This document shows positions 51,243-59,941 of a stretch of 63,877 bases of DNA, in pieces; positions within the stretch are counted from its first letter, which is position 1; each line of letters begins with the position of its first letter. A program made the position numbers and the translations under genes. The stretch lies in assembly GCF_023223525.1 (NCBI RefSeq), contig NZ_JALPRX010000064.1, positions 1 to 63,877 of the forward strand. The letters are read 5' to 3'. Source of the DNA: Roseomonas acroporae. GTDB lineage: Bacteria; Pseudomonadota; Alphaproteobacteria; Acetobacterales; Acetobacteraceae. The notes beneath the pieces are model-generated. The model saw only the letters and a program-made list of their open reading frames with translations, ran no database searches and had not been told where the DNA came from.

Positions 51243-52838
51243 TCACTCCCACTCGATCGTGCCGGGCGGCTTGCTCGTCACGTCGTAGGTCACGCGGTTG
51301 ATGCCGCGCACCTCGTTGACGATGCGCGACGCGACGCGGCCGAGGAAGGCCATGTCGAACGGGTAGATGTCGGCGGTCATGCCGTCCGTGCTGGTCACGG
51401 CGCGCAGCGCGCAGGCCTGGTCGTAGGTGCGCCCGTCGCCCATCACGCCGACGCTGCGCACCGGCAGCAGCACCGCGAAGGCCTGCCAGATCGCGTCGTA
51501 CAGCCCCGCCGCGCGGATCTCCTCCAGGAAGATCGCGTCCGCCTTCTGCAGCATCGCGACGGCCTCGCGCGTCACCGCGGCGCTCGGGATGCGGATGGCG
51601 AGGCCGGGGCCCGGGAAGGGATGCCGCCCGACGATGCTCTCCGGAATCCCGAGCTCGCGCCCCAGCGCCCGCACCTCGTCCTTGAACAGCTCGCGCAGCG
51701 GCTCGACGAGCTTCATGTTCATCCGCTCGGGCAACCCGCCCACGTTGTGGTGCGACTTGATCGTCACCGAGGCGCCGCCCGTCGGGTGCGCGCTCTCGAT
51801 CACGTCCGGATACAGCGTGCCCTGCGCCAGGAACCCCGCGCCGCCGAGCCGCTTCGCCTCCTCGTCGAACACCTCGACGAACAGCCGGCCGATCGTCTTG
51901 CGCTTCTGCTCCGGATCGACCACGCCCTCCAGCGCGCGCAGGAACAGCTCCGAGGCGTCGCGGTGGATCAGGCGGATGTTGAAGCGGTCGCGGAAGGTGC
52001 GCACCACCTCCTCCGCCTCGCCCTGCCGCAGCAGCCCGTGATCGACGAAGATGCAGGTGAGCTGGTCGCCGATCGCCTCGTGGATCAGCACCGCCGCCAC
52101 CGAGGAATCGACGCCGCCGGAAAGCCCGCACACCACGCGCCCCTCGCCCACCTGGGCGCGGATGCGCGCGATCGCCTCGGCCCGGAAGGCGCCCATCGTC
52201 CAGTCGCCGCGGCAGCCGCAGACGCCATGCGTGAAGTTGCGCAGCAGCGCGGCACCGTGCGGCGTGTGCGCCACCTCCGGATGGAACTGCACGCCGTAGA
52301 AGCGCCGCGCCTCGTCGGCGATGGCGGCATAGGGCGCGCCCTCGCTGGTGGCGATCACCCGGAAGCCCTCGGGCAGCCGCGTCACCCGGTCGCCGTGGCT
52401 CATCCAGACCTGCTCGCGCCCGCCCGCCTGCCAGACGCCGCTGAACAGCGCGCTGCCCGCTTGCACCTCGACGAAGGCGCGGCCGAATTCCTGGTGGTCA
52501 GAGCCCTGCACCTCGCCGCCCAGCATCTGGCACATGAGCTGCTCGCCGTAGCAGATGCCGAGCACCGGCACGCCGGCCTCGAACACGGCCGGCGTCGGGT
52601 GCGGGCTGCCCTCGGCGGTCACGCTGGCCGGGCCGCCCGAGAGGATGATGCCGCGCGGCGCGAAGGCGCGCAGGCGGGCCTCGTCGGCGTTCCAGGGCCA
52701 GATCTCGCAGTACACCCCGGCCTCGCGCAGCCGGCGGGCGATGAGCTGGGTGACCTGGCTGCCGAAGTCCAGGATCAGGATGCGGTCGTGGATGGCGGCG
52801 GAGGCCGTGTCGGCCACGGCGGCGGGAGACGGGTCCAT
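51243..52838 (-). CDS. guaA: GMP synthase (glutamine-hydrolysing)
   Basis: A 531-residue enzyme that converts XMP to GMP using glutamine and ATP. The class I glutaminase domain (~20-215) has [20 protein letters not shown], the nucleophile in GICYGEQL and the His/Glu pair in [10 protein letters not shown]. The ATP-pyrophosphatase domain has [20 protein letters not shown]. The dimerisation domain ends KPPGTIEWE. The ATG complementary to 52836-52838 leaves a short N-terminal extension. Its upstream region contains compound repeat A. Confidence 0.97.
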   Translation of the reverse strand: MDPSPAAVADTASAAIHDRILILDFGSQVTQLIARRLREAGVYCEIWPWNADEARLRAFAPRGIILSGGPASVTAEGSPHPTPAVFEAGVPVLGICYGEQLMCQMLGGEVQGSDHQEFGRAFVEVQAGSALFSGVWQAGGREQVWMSHGDRVTRLPEGFRVIATSEGAPYAAIADEARRFYGVQFHPEVAHTPHGAALLRNFTHGVCGCRGDWTMGAFRAEAIARIRAQVGEGRVVCGLSGGVDSSVAAVLIHEAIGDQLTCIFVDHGLLRQGEAEEVVRTFRDRFNIRLIHRDASELFLRALEGVVDPEQKRKTIGRLFVEVFDEEAKRLGGAGFLAQGTLYPDVIESAHPTGGASVTIKSHHNVGGLPERMNMKLVEPLRELFKDEVRALGRELGIPESIVGRHPFPGPGLAIRIPSAAVTREAVAMLQKADAIFLEEIRAAGLYDAIWQAFAVLLPVRSVGVMGDGRTYDQACALRAVTSTDGMTADIYPFDMAFLGRVASRIVNEVRGINRVTYDVTSKPPGTIEWE

Positions 52839-52902
52839 GGGGCAGCTTGCACCACAGCCCGGACGGTCGGACAAGCGAAAGAAAGGCAGGTCTGCCCCTG
52901 GC

Positions 52903-53148
52903 GCCCACCCGACCCCGGGGACTGCGCTGCCTTTCCCCATCCGCCCCCTGGGAAAGACTCCGCCTTCCCCGGACCCCATCCGGCAGGAGGGCAAGGACCT
53001 CCTGCACCTCTATTCGTCTGGCCCCGAGGGTTGCGACCGTCGGGCCGGCTCTCCCGAAACGGGGGATCCAAGGGGGCTTCGCCCCTTGGCGGAGGGTCCA
53101 GGGAGGCAGCGCCTCCCTGGTCGGGGTCGCAGAGGGCGGGGCCCCCGC
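52903..53148 (+). repeat. Compound palindromic element, copy A
   Basis: Successive hairpins are GCAGGAGG/CCTCCTGC near 52983-53005, CCAAGGGG/CCCCTTGG with loop GCTTCG near 53068-53090, CCAGGGAGG/CCTCCCTGG near 53098-53121, and GGGCGGGG/CCCCGCCC near 53128-53146. Between them lie linkers shared with copies B and C, such as ACGGGGGATCC. It lies between the guaA start and the acyl-CoA ligase stop. No protein is encoded. Confidence 0.85.
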
Positions 53149-53151
53149 CCG

Positions 53152-55302
53152 CTACGCCTCGGACCGCGCGATCAGCCCGTCCACCGCCACGATCCGCCCC
53201 GCCCCGCAGATCAGCGGGTTCACGTCCAGCTCGGCGATCCGCCCCGCCTGGTCCGCCGCCAACTCCGAGACCCGCGCCACGATCCCCGCCAGCGCGTCGA
53301 GATCCACCGCCGGCGCCCCCCGGAACCCCGCGAACAGCCCCGCCCCGCGCAGCCGCCCGAGCATCCGCCGCGCCTCGGCCGGTGTCACCGGCGCCAGCGC
53401 CGTCACCGTGTCGCGCAGCAGCTCGGCCATCACGCCGCCGAGGCCCACCAGCACGAGCGGCCCGAGCAGCGGGTCCTGCCGCGCGCCCACCACCACCTCC
53501 AGCCCGGACGGCACCATGGGCTGCACCAGCACGCCGTGGATGCGCGCCTCGGCCGCCGCCCGGCGCGCATTGGCCATCACCGTCTCGTACCCCGCCCGCA
53601 CGGCGGCGGGGTCGGCAAGGCCCAGCCGGATCACCCCCGCCTCGGTCTTGTGCGGGATGTCCGGGCTCTCGGCCTTCAGCGCCACCGGATAGCCCAGCGC
53701 CTCGGCCGCCGCCTCGGCCTCCTCGGCGCTGCGGGCCAGCCGCTCCTCCACCACTGGCACGCCGTAGGCGGCCAGCACGCGCTTGGCCTCGCGCTCGGTG
53801 AGCATCGCCCCGGCCGGCGCGGCGTCGAGCAGCGCCGCCGCCGCCTCCCGCGCCCCGTCCGGTGCGGCCCGCCCCGCCGCATCCTCGCCCGCGGCCGCCG
53901 CAAGCCGCTCCTCCCGCTCGCGCCACGCCGCCAGCGCCGCGAAGCAGCGGTCCATGGAGTGGAACACCGGCAGCCCCGGCTCCGCCGCCAGCTCGCGCGT
54001 GCCCGGCCCCTCCAGCGATTCCGTCAGCCAGGCGAAGCACACCGGCTTGCCGTGCTCGGCCGCCAGCCGGCTGAACCACGGGATGCGGCGCGTGGCGCTC
54101 TCGTAGGCGTAGACGTAGGGGTAGATCATCGCGCCGTAGGCCGGATCGGCCAGCAGCGCGCCGGCGCACTCGCCGAGCGATTCGAGGTTGGCCAGCACCT
54201 GCGCCGTCACGTCGCACGGGTTGCGCGCCGAGCCGTATTCCGGGATGTGCGACTCCAGGATGGCGCGCACCGCGGGGTCCGGCTGCGGCAGCGGCACGCC
54301 GTGCCGCTCCGCCGCGTCCGCCGCCATGATCGAGGCGCCGCCCGAGGTGGCGATCACCGCCGCCCCCGGCGCCTTCATGCGGCCGGCCTTGCTGAAGAAG
54401 TCGGCCAGCTCGACGATCTCCTCGAAGCGATCCGCGACCACGAAGCCCGCCTTGTCGAAGGCCGCGCGGTACGCCGCGTCCGAGCCCGCCAGGGAGCCGG
54501 TGTGCGAGAGCGCCGCCGCCGCCCCCGCCTCGCCGGTGCCGATCTTGTGGATCACCACCGGCTTGTCGTGGGCCCGGGCGACCGCCGCCGCCTCCAGCAG
54601 CCGGCGCGGCTCGGGCATGCCCTCGAACAGGCAGGCGATGGCGCCGCAGGCCGGGTCCTCGGCCAGCGCCGCGATCCAGTCGGCGATGTCCACGTCCGCG
54701 GAATTGCCGCAGGTGACGACATGGCTGAAGGAGACGCCGCGATCCGCCGCCTGCGCCAGCGCGAAGCCCAGCGCGCCGGACTGGCTGACCACCGCCACCG
54801 AGCGCGGCCGCGCCGCCGCCACGTCCGGCACGGCGGAGAAGGTCATGCGCGCCTGCGTCACGTAGCTCAGCACGCCGATGCAGTTCGGCCCGACGATGCG
54901 GATGCCCCGCGCGCGCGCCATCTCCGCCAGCCGCGCCTGCTCCGCCACGCGCTCCGGCCGGCCCACCTCGGCATAGCCCGAGGCGTAGATCACCGCGCCG
55001 CGCACGCCGATCGAGGCGCACTCCTCGACGATGCCCTCCACCACCTCGCGGTTCACCACCAGCACGGCGCAGTCCGGCACCTCCGGCAGCGCCGAGACCG
55101 AGGGGTGGCAGGGCCGCTCGCCGATGCGGTCGTATCGCGCGTTGACGAGGTGGACGTTGCCGGCGAAGCGCGAGAGGTTGGCCAGGGTGCGCTCGCCGAA
55201 GGAGCCGGCGCGGGGCGAGGCGCCGATCAGGGCGATGCTGCGCGGCTCCAGCAGCGGGGCGAGGTCGGCGCGGCGGTACACGGCGCGGGGCGCTGTGGGC
55301 AT
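53152..55302 (-). CDS. Acetate-CoA ligase family protein (ADP-forming type, fused alpha-beta)
   Basis: A 716-residue acyl-CoA synthetase of the NDP-forming type. The CoA-binding and ligase regions (~1-460) carry SIALIGASPRAGSFGERTLA, RIVGPNCIGVLSYV, VAVVSQSGALGFALAQAA and ALSHTGSLAGSD, whose His is the expected phosphorylation site. The ATP-grasp region (~490-716) has LTEREAKRVLAAYGVPVVEE and VALKAESPDIPHKTEAGVIR. It interconverts acyl-CoA and acid with ATP or ADP. GGAGGAAA precedes the ATG. It is bracketed by compound repeats A and B in opposite orientation. Confidence 0.92.
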   Translation of the reverse strand: MPTAPRAVYRRADLAPLLEPRSIALIGASPRAGSFGERTLANLSRFAGNVHLVNARYDRIGERPCHPSVSALPEVPDCAVLVVNREVVEGIVEECASIGVRGAVIYASGYAEVGRPERVAEQARLAEMARARGIRIVGPNCIGVLSYVTQARMTFSAVPDVAAARPRSVAVVSQSGALGFALAQAADRGVSFSHVVTCGNSADVDIADWIAALAEDPACGAIACLFEGMPEPRRLLEAAAVARAHDKPVVIHKIGTGEAGAAAALSHTGSLAGSDAAYRAAFDKAGFVVADRFEEIVELADFFSKAGRMKAPGAAVIATSGGASIMAADAAERHGVPLPQPDPAVRAILESHIPEYGSARNPCDVTAQVLANLESLGECAGALLADPAYGAMIYPYVYAYESATRRIPWFSRLAAEHGKPVCFAWLTESLEGPGTRELAAEPGLPVFHSMDRCFAALAAWREREERLAAAAGEDAAGRAAPDGAREAAAALLDAAPAGAMLTEREAKRVLAAYGVPVVEERLARSAEEAEAAAEALGYPVALKAESPDIPHKTEAGVIRLGLADPAAVRAGYETVMANARRAAAEARIHGVLVQPMVPSGLEVVVGARQDPLLGPLVLVGLGGVMAELLRDTVTALAPVTPAEARRMLGRLRGAGLFAGFRGAPAVDLDALAGIVARVSELAADQAGRIAELDVNPLICGAGRIVAVDGLIARSEA

Positions 55303-55330
55303 GCTCTTGGTTTCCTCCGTCGTTGTTTGC

Positions 55331-55594
55331 GTCCAAGGGCGGGGGCTTCGCCCCCGCACCCCCACCAGGGGCTCTGCCCCTTGGGTATCCCCGCCAGGGG
55401 GCGAAGCCCCCCTGGCACCCCCCGTTCGGATTCAGACCTCGATGGTCCAACCCGCGAAGCCCAGAACGCCGGCGGAGGTCCAGGAACCTGAGGTTCCTGA
55501 TGGGTAGGGTCTGGGGAGGGCAAGGCCCTCCCCAGGTGGATGGGGTCCGGGGAAGGCAAAGCCTTCCCCGAAAGGCGTTGGGGCTCGGGGAACG
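55331..55594 (-). repeat. Compound palindromic element, copy B
   Basis: Read on the minus strand it has the same module order as copy C. Hairpins include GGGGAAGG/CCTTCCCC and GGGGAGGG/CCCTCCCC, then CAGGAACC/GGTTCCTG, the linker ACCTCCGCCGGCGTT, a spacer, CGAACGGGGGG, a hairpin around GCTTCG, GATACCCAAGG and further hairpins. It fills the gap between the nudix stop and the 5' side of the acyl-CoA ligase gene. Confidence 0.85.
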
Positions 55595-56404
55595 TCAGAT
55601 CGCCGGCGGGTCCAGCATCGGGAACAGCGACCCGCCATAGCCTGCCGCCTCGGGGATGCAGAGCCGCGGCCCCTCCGGCGTCTTCACCACGCGCGGCTGC
55701 ACCGTCACCACCGGCTCGGCGCGGGCGGCGGCGAGGATGGCGGCCACCGTGTCGTGCCGGGCCAGCTTCAGCAGGTTCAGCCGCGTCGGGAAGAGCAGCT
55801 TCCAGCGTCCCTCGGCGGTCTGCGCGATCACGTCGGCCGGGCGGATCCAGACCGAGTCCACCGCCTCCCCGCCATCGTGCGCGCCGAGCTGGTCGGGCGG
55901 CGCCTCGGCGGCGAAGAAGTGCGTGTCGAAGCGCTTGGAGCGGTCGGCAGGCGTGATCCAGTGCGCGAAATGCACCAGCGCGTCCTCGGCCGGCGCCAGC
56001 CGCTCGGCGGCGAGCATGGAGTCGAGGCCGCGCTCGTTGCGGCACAGCGCCGCGCGATGCGCCGCCTCCACCGCCCGCAGCCGCGCCGCGTCCACGAGCC
56101 GGCCGGAGCCCTCGGGCCGGGCGAGCAGGATGCCGCACTCCTCGAAGGTCTCGCGGATCGCGGCGATGCGCAGCGTGGCGCTGTCGAGGTCGGCCAGTCC
56201 GGCCGCCTCGGCCACGGCGCGGTCGCCGTTCTCCACGCGCCCGCCGGGAAACACCAGCGCGCCGGAGGCGAACTCGATCGCGCGGTGGCGGACCACCATG
56301 AACACCTCGGGGCCGCGCCCGCCCTCGCGCAGCAGCAGCACCGTGGCGGCGAGCCGGGCCGCGACGGGCGCGGCGGCGGCGTTGTCCCAGGAAGGCTCGC
56401 TCAT
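55595..56404 (-). CDS. NUDIX hydrolase (NUDT19-like)
   Basis: A 269-residue protein. The Nudix box is interrupted by an insertion: FPGGRVENGD, then ~20 residues, then AAIRETFEECGILL, the layout of NUDT19/RP2p-type hydrolases that cleave CoA and related diphosphates. C-terminal parts include WITPADRSKRFDTHFFAAEA and WIRPADVIAQ. The ATG complementary to 56402-56404 lies 7 bp after the argF stop, so it is the last gene of argD-argF-nudix. The substrate is inferred only from family resemblance. Confidence 0.85.
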   Translation of the reverse strand: MSEPSWDNAAAAPVAARLAATVLLLREGGRGPEVFMVVRHRAIEFASGALVFPGGRVENGDRAVAEAAGLADLDSATLRIAAIRETFEECGILLARPEGSGRLVDAARLRAVEAAHRAALCRNERGLDSMLAAERLAPAEDALVHFAHWITPADRSKRFDTHFFAAEAPPDQLGAHDGGEAVDSVWIRPADVIAQTAEGRWKLLFPTRLNLLKLARHDTVAAILAAARAEPVVTVQPRVVKTPEGPRLCIPEAAGYGGSLFPMLDPPAI

Positions 56405-56411
56405 GCCCGCC

Positions 56412-57380
56412 TCACCCGGCGCCCAGCGCCCAGAGCAGCACGCCCTTCTGCGCGTGCAGCCGGTTTTCCGCCTCGTCGAACACCACGCTCCGCGGCCCGT
56501 CGATCACCTCGGCGGTGACCTCCTCGCCACGGTGCGCGGGCAGGCAGTGCATGAAGATCGCGTCCGGCGCGGCCTTCGCCATCAGCGCCGAATCGACGCG
56601 ATAGGGCATGAGCAGGTTGTGCCGCTGGCTGTTCGGGTCGTCCGACATCGAGACCCAGGTGTCGGTCACGACGCAGCGCGCCCCGGCGACGGCGGCGGCA
56701 GGGTCGTCGGTCAGCGTCACCTCGGCGCCCTCGGCCCGCGCCCAGTCCAGCAGCGCCTGCGGCGGCCGCAGCGCCTCGGGGGTGGCGAGGCGGAGCGCGA
56801 AGCCGAGTCGGGCGGCGGCCTGGATCAGGCTGCGCGCCACGTTGTTGCCGTCGCCGCACCAGGCCACGGTCTGCCCCGCGATCGGGCCGCGATGCTCCTC
56901 GAAGGTGAGCACGTCGGCCATGATCTGGCAGGGGTGGGAGGCGTCGGTCAGCCCGTTGATGACGGGCACGGTCGCGTGCTCGGCCAGCTCGCGCAGCTTC
57001 GCGTCACTGTCGGTGCGCAGCATGATCGCGTCCACGTAGCGCGAGAGCACCCGGGCGGTGTCGGCCACCGTCTCGCCGCGGCCGAGCTGCATGTCGCGCC
57101 CGGAGAGCACCACGGCGTGGCCGCCGAGCTGGTGGATGCCCACCTCGAAGGAGACGCGGGTGCGCGTCGAGGGCTTCTCGAAGATCAGCGCCACGCTGCG
57201 GCCGGCGAGCGGGCGGTCGTCGCGCTCGCCGCGCTTGGCCGCGGCGGCGAGGCCGAGCATGCGGCGCAGGGTGGGGGCGTCGAAGTCGGCGATGTCGAGG
57301 AAGTGCCGCGGCGCCCCGCGGCCCTCCGTGCCGGGCACCGCCGCGCCGGCGGCGGGCGCGCCGCGGGGAGGTTCGCTCAT
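56412..57380 (-). CDS. argF: Ornithine carbamoyltransferase
   Basis: A 322-residue enzyme that makes citrulline from ornithine and carbamoyl phosphate. Carbamoyl-phosphate motifs are [14 protein letters not shown] and HPCQIMADV. The ornithine-side motifs are DTWVSMSDD and [13 protein letters not shown]. The start is either the ATG complementary to 57378-57380 (MSEPPRG) or one at 57390-57392 (MPRAMSEPP); the former is used. It sits 26 bp after argD. Confidence 0.95.
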   Translation of the reverse strand: MSEPPRGAPAAGAAVPGTEGRGAPRHFLDIADFDAPTLRRMLGLAAAAKRGERDDRPLAGRSVALIFEKPSTRTRVSFEVGIHQLGGHAVVLSGRDMQLGRGETVADTARVLSRYVDAIMLRTDSDAKLRELAEHATVPVINGLTDASHPCQIMADVLTFEEHRGPIAGQTVAWCGDGNNVARSLIQAAARLGFALRLATPEALRPPQALLDWARAEGAEVTLTDDPAAAVAGARCVVTDTWVSMSDDPNSQRHNLLMPYRVDSALMAKAAPDAIFMHCLPAHRGEEVTAEVIDGPRSVVFDEAENRLHAQKGVLLWALGAG

Positions 57381-57406
57381 CGCCCGTGGCATGCCCGCCG
57401 CCGCGC

Positions 57407-58627
57407 TCACTGCGCCGCCTGCCGCTGCTGCGCCTGCCGATGCTGTGCCGCCTGGGCGCAGCGCGTCAGGGCGCGGTCGAGCCGTTCGGCGGCGTCGCGC
57501 ACCTCGGCCTCGCCGATGACCAGCGGCGGGGCGAGACGCAGCACGTTCTCGCCGGCGGCGACGGTGAGCAGCCCTTCCGCCACGGCGGCGTTCTGCAGGT
57601 CGCCGTTGGTCACCGCGGGGGCGAGCTTCAGCCCGACCAGCAGGCCCTGGCCGCGCACGCCCTCGACGATGCCGGCATGGCGCGTGGCCAGCCCCTCCAG
57701 CGCCTGCCAGAGCAGGGCGGCGACGCGCTGCACGCCGTCGAGGAAGCCCGGCGCCAGGATCACGTCCAGCACCGCGTTGGCGGCGGCGCAGGCGAGCGGG
57801 CCGCCGCCGAAGGTGGTGCCGTGCGTGCCGGGCTTCAGGTGCTTCGCGACGTGCTCCTTGGCCAGGATGGCGCCCATCGGCACGCCGCCGGCGATGCCCT
57901 TGGCCGAGGAGATCACGTCCGGCTCGATGCCGGCCCACTGGTGCGCCCAGAGCCTGCCGGTGCGGCCCATGCCGGTCTGCACCTCGTCGAGGCCGAGCAG
58001 CAGGCCGAACTCGTCGCAGGTGGCGCGCAGCTCCTGCAGGAAGCGGGCCTCGGCCGGGCGCACGCCGCCCTCGCCCTGCACCGGCTCGATCATGATGCCG
58101 GCGGTGCGGTCGGTGATCGCGGCGCGCACGGCGTTCATGTTGCCGAAGGGCACGTGGTCGAAGCCGTCCACCGGCGGGCCGAAGCCCGCGAGGTACTTGG
58201 CGTTGCCGGTCGCCGAGAGCATGGCCAGGGTGCGGCCGTGGAAGGCGCCCTCGAAGCAGATCATGCGGTAGCGCTCGGGCCGGCCGGTCTCGGCCATCGC
58301 CTTGCGCATCGCCTTGACCATGCCCTCGTTCGCCTCGGCGCCCGAGTTGCAGAAGAAGGCGCTGTCGGCGAAGGAGGTCTCGACCAGCCGGGCGGCGAGG
58401 CGCTCGGCCTGCGGCACGCGGTAGAGGTTGGAGACGTGCAGCACCTGCGTCGCCTGCTCGACGATGGCGGCGGTCAGGTGCGGGTGGTGGTGGCCGAGGC
58501 TCGACGTGGCGATGCCGGCGCCGAAGTCCAGGAATCGTCGCCCGTCCGCCGTCCACAGCCAGGCGCCCTCGCCCCGCTCGAAGGCGAGGTCGGCACGGTT
58601 GTAGGTGGGCATCAGGGCGGGAATCAC
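57407..58627 (-). CDS. argD: Acetylornithine aminotransferase
   Basis: A 406-residue class III PLP transaminase of arginine synthesis. Landmarks are [58 protein letters not shown] and the PLP Lys in [19 protein letters not shown]. The GTG complementary to 58625-58627 gives [13 protein letters not shown]; an internal ATG at 58612 gives MPTYNRAD. It leads the argD-argF-nudix operon. The Gln/Ala-rich tail ([11 protein letters not shown]) is unusual. Confidence 0.94.
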   Translation of the reverse strand: MIPALMPTYNRADLAFERGEGAWLWTADGRRFLDFGAGIATSSLGHHHPHLTAAIVEQATQVLHVSNLYRVPQAERLAARLVETSFADSAFFCNSGAEANEGMVKAMRKAMAETGRPERYRMICFEGAFHGRTLAMLSATGNAKYLAGFGPPVDGFDHVPFGNMNAVRAAITDRTAGIMIEPVQGEGGVRPAEARFLQELRATCDEFGLLLGLDEVQTGMGRTGRLWAHQWAGIEPDVISSAKGIAGGVPMGAILAKEHVAKHLKPGTHGTTFGGGPLACAAANAVLDVILAPGFLDGVQRVAALLWQALEGLATRHAGIVEGVRGQGLLVGLKLAPAVTNGDLQNAAVAEGLLTVAAGENVLRLAPPLVIGEAEVRDAAERLDRALTRCAQAAQHRQAQQRQAAQ

Positions 58628-59207
58628 GGGAGAGGCGCTCCAATTCCCCCGGCGGCACGCGGGAGGTTCCGGGGCACGCGACCATCGCGCGCACTGGGCT
58701 CCGGCGAGGCGCGGATCATGCGCCGGCCGGGGGAGCGTCGCAGCATGCCGAAGCGGGCGCGACCGGTCAAAGGGCGGGCCGGCAGGGCTGGGGCGAACCC
58801 GGCGCGGGGGCGGACGGGCCTTTGCCCGGCCCAGGACGCCACCTGGCCGTCGCGCCGGGGCCGGCGTGGTTCAGTGCGGTCGGGGAGCCGGCCGGCGCGC
58901 CGGGTCGGCGGCCGCCCCGCCCGTGGTCGCCGGCGCCGGGCACCCGCGCTGGCCGCCGCCGTCGCCCTGGCCGCCGTCGCCCTGGCCGCTGTCGTCCTGG
59001 CCGCAGCCGCCCTGGCCGCAGCGGAAGGAGCGGGACGCGGCGTGCGGGATCGGCAGCGCGGACGGCCTTTGTCGCCCTGGCCGGAAGCGGCGTGTCCCCT
59101 CCCGCGGGCGGGGGCGCGGGCGCCCCGATTGCCACGCGCGCGGCGCAGGCGGATTGTCGCGGCACGGCAGCGACCCGGCAGCGGCCCGGCAACAGAAGGA
59201 GACGAGC
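58628..59207. other. Intergenic region with a 15-bp tandem array
   Basis: 580 bp between divergent argD and the GST gene. At about 58949-59025 lies a run of ~15-bp units of the form CTGGCCGC(C/T/A)GYCGYC, repeated at least four times. Read on the plus strand it would give a run of LAAV-type hydrophobic pentamers; on the minus strand a GQGD-type run. Neither frame has a convincing start. It may be a small surface-peptide gene or a slippage array. Confidence 0.45.
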
Positions 59208-59849
59208 ATGCTGACCATCCATCACCTCGGCGTGTCGCAGTCCGAACGGATCGTCTGGCTGTGCGAGGAGCTGGGCGTGCCCTACGCGCTGAAGCTCCAC
59301 CGGCGCGATCCGGTGACGATCCTGGCGCCGGCCGAACTCAAGGCGCTGCACCCGATCGGGGCGGCGCCGGTGATCGAGGATGACGGGGTGGTGCTGGCGG
59401 AGTCGGCGGCCGTGATGGAGTTCATCATGGCCAGGTACGGCGATGGCGGGCTGGCCCGGCGCTACGGCGACGCGGACTTCGCGCCGTATCTCTACTGGTT
59501 CCACTTCGCCAACGGCACGCTGCAGCCGGCGATGGGGCGCTGCATGATCCTGGAGCGGCTGAAGCTGCCGGCCGACAACAAGGTGCTGGCCGCGATGCGC
59601 GGGCGGCTGGAGAAGGCGTTCGGGTTGGTGGAGGCGCGGCTGGGCGAGGTGCCCTACCTCGCGGGCGAGGCGTTCACGGCGGCCGACATCATCAGCGTGT
59701 TCTCGCTGACCACGATGCGGACGTTCCTGCCGGTCGACCTGGCGCCGTACCCGAACATCCGGGCCTATCTGCAACGCATCGGCGGGCGCGAGGCGTACCG
59801 GCGGGCGATGGCGAAGGGCGATCCGGGGATGACGCCGCTGCTCGACTGA
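59208..59849 (+). CDS. Glutathione S-transferase family protein
   Basis: A 213-residue protein. The N-terminal thioredoxin-like domain (~1-80) has TIHHLGVSQSERIVWLCEEL (probable catalytic Ser), HPIGAAPVIEDDGVVLAESA and MEFIMARYG. The C-terminal helical domain has YLAGEAFTAADIISVFSL. The layout is of soluble bacterial GSTs that conjugate or isomerise electrophiles. GAAGGAGA precedes the ATG. Substrate unknown. Confidence 0.92.
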   Translation: MLTIHHLGVSQSERIVWLCEELGVPYALKLHRRDPVTILAPAELKALHPIGAAPVIEDDGVVLAESAAVMEFIMARYGDGGLARRYGDADFAPYLYWFHFANGTLQPAMGRCMILERLKLPADNKVLAAMRGRLEKAFGLVEARLGEVPYLAGEAFTAADIISVFSLTTMRTFLPVDLAPYPNIRAYLQRIGGREAYRRAMAKGDPGMTPLLD

Positions 59850-59941
59850 CGGCCGCGCGGGCGGGCCGGCGCCGCACCGCGCGCGAGGCGGGAGGTGCGG
59901 CCCGGCGGCCCTTCCGGGATGGCCTTCCGGGAGGCGGCCCT

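Noticed and set aside
52903-53148. CRISPR array
   Set aside because: Repeats are palindromic modules of different sequence without regular spacers, and no cas genes are present.
53152-55302. Composite transposon carrying the acyl-CoA ligase
   Set aside because: Flanking inverted elements encode no transposase and no target-site duplication is visible.
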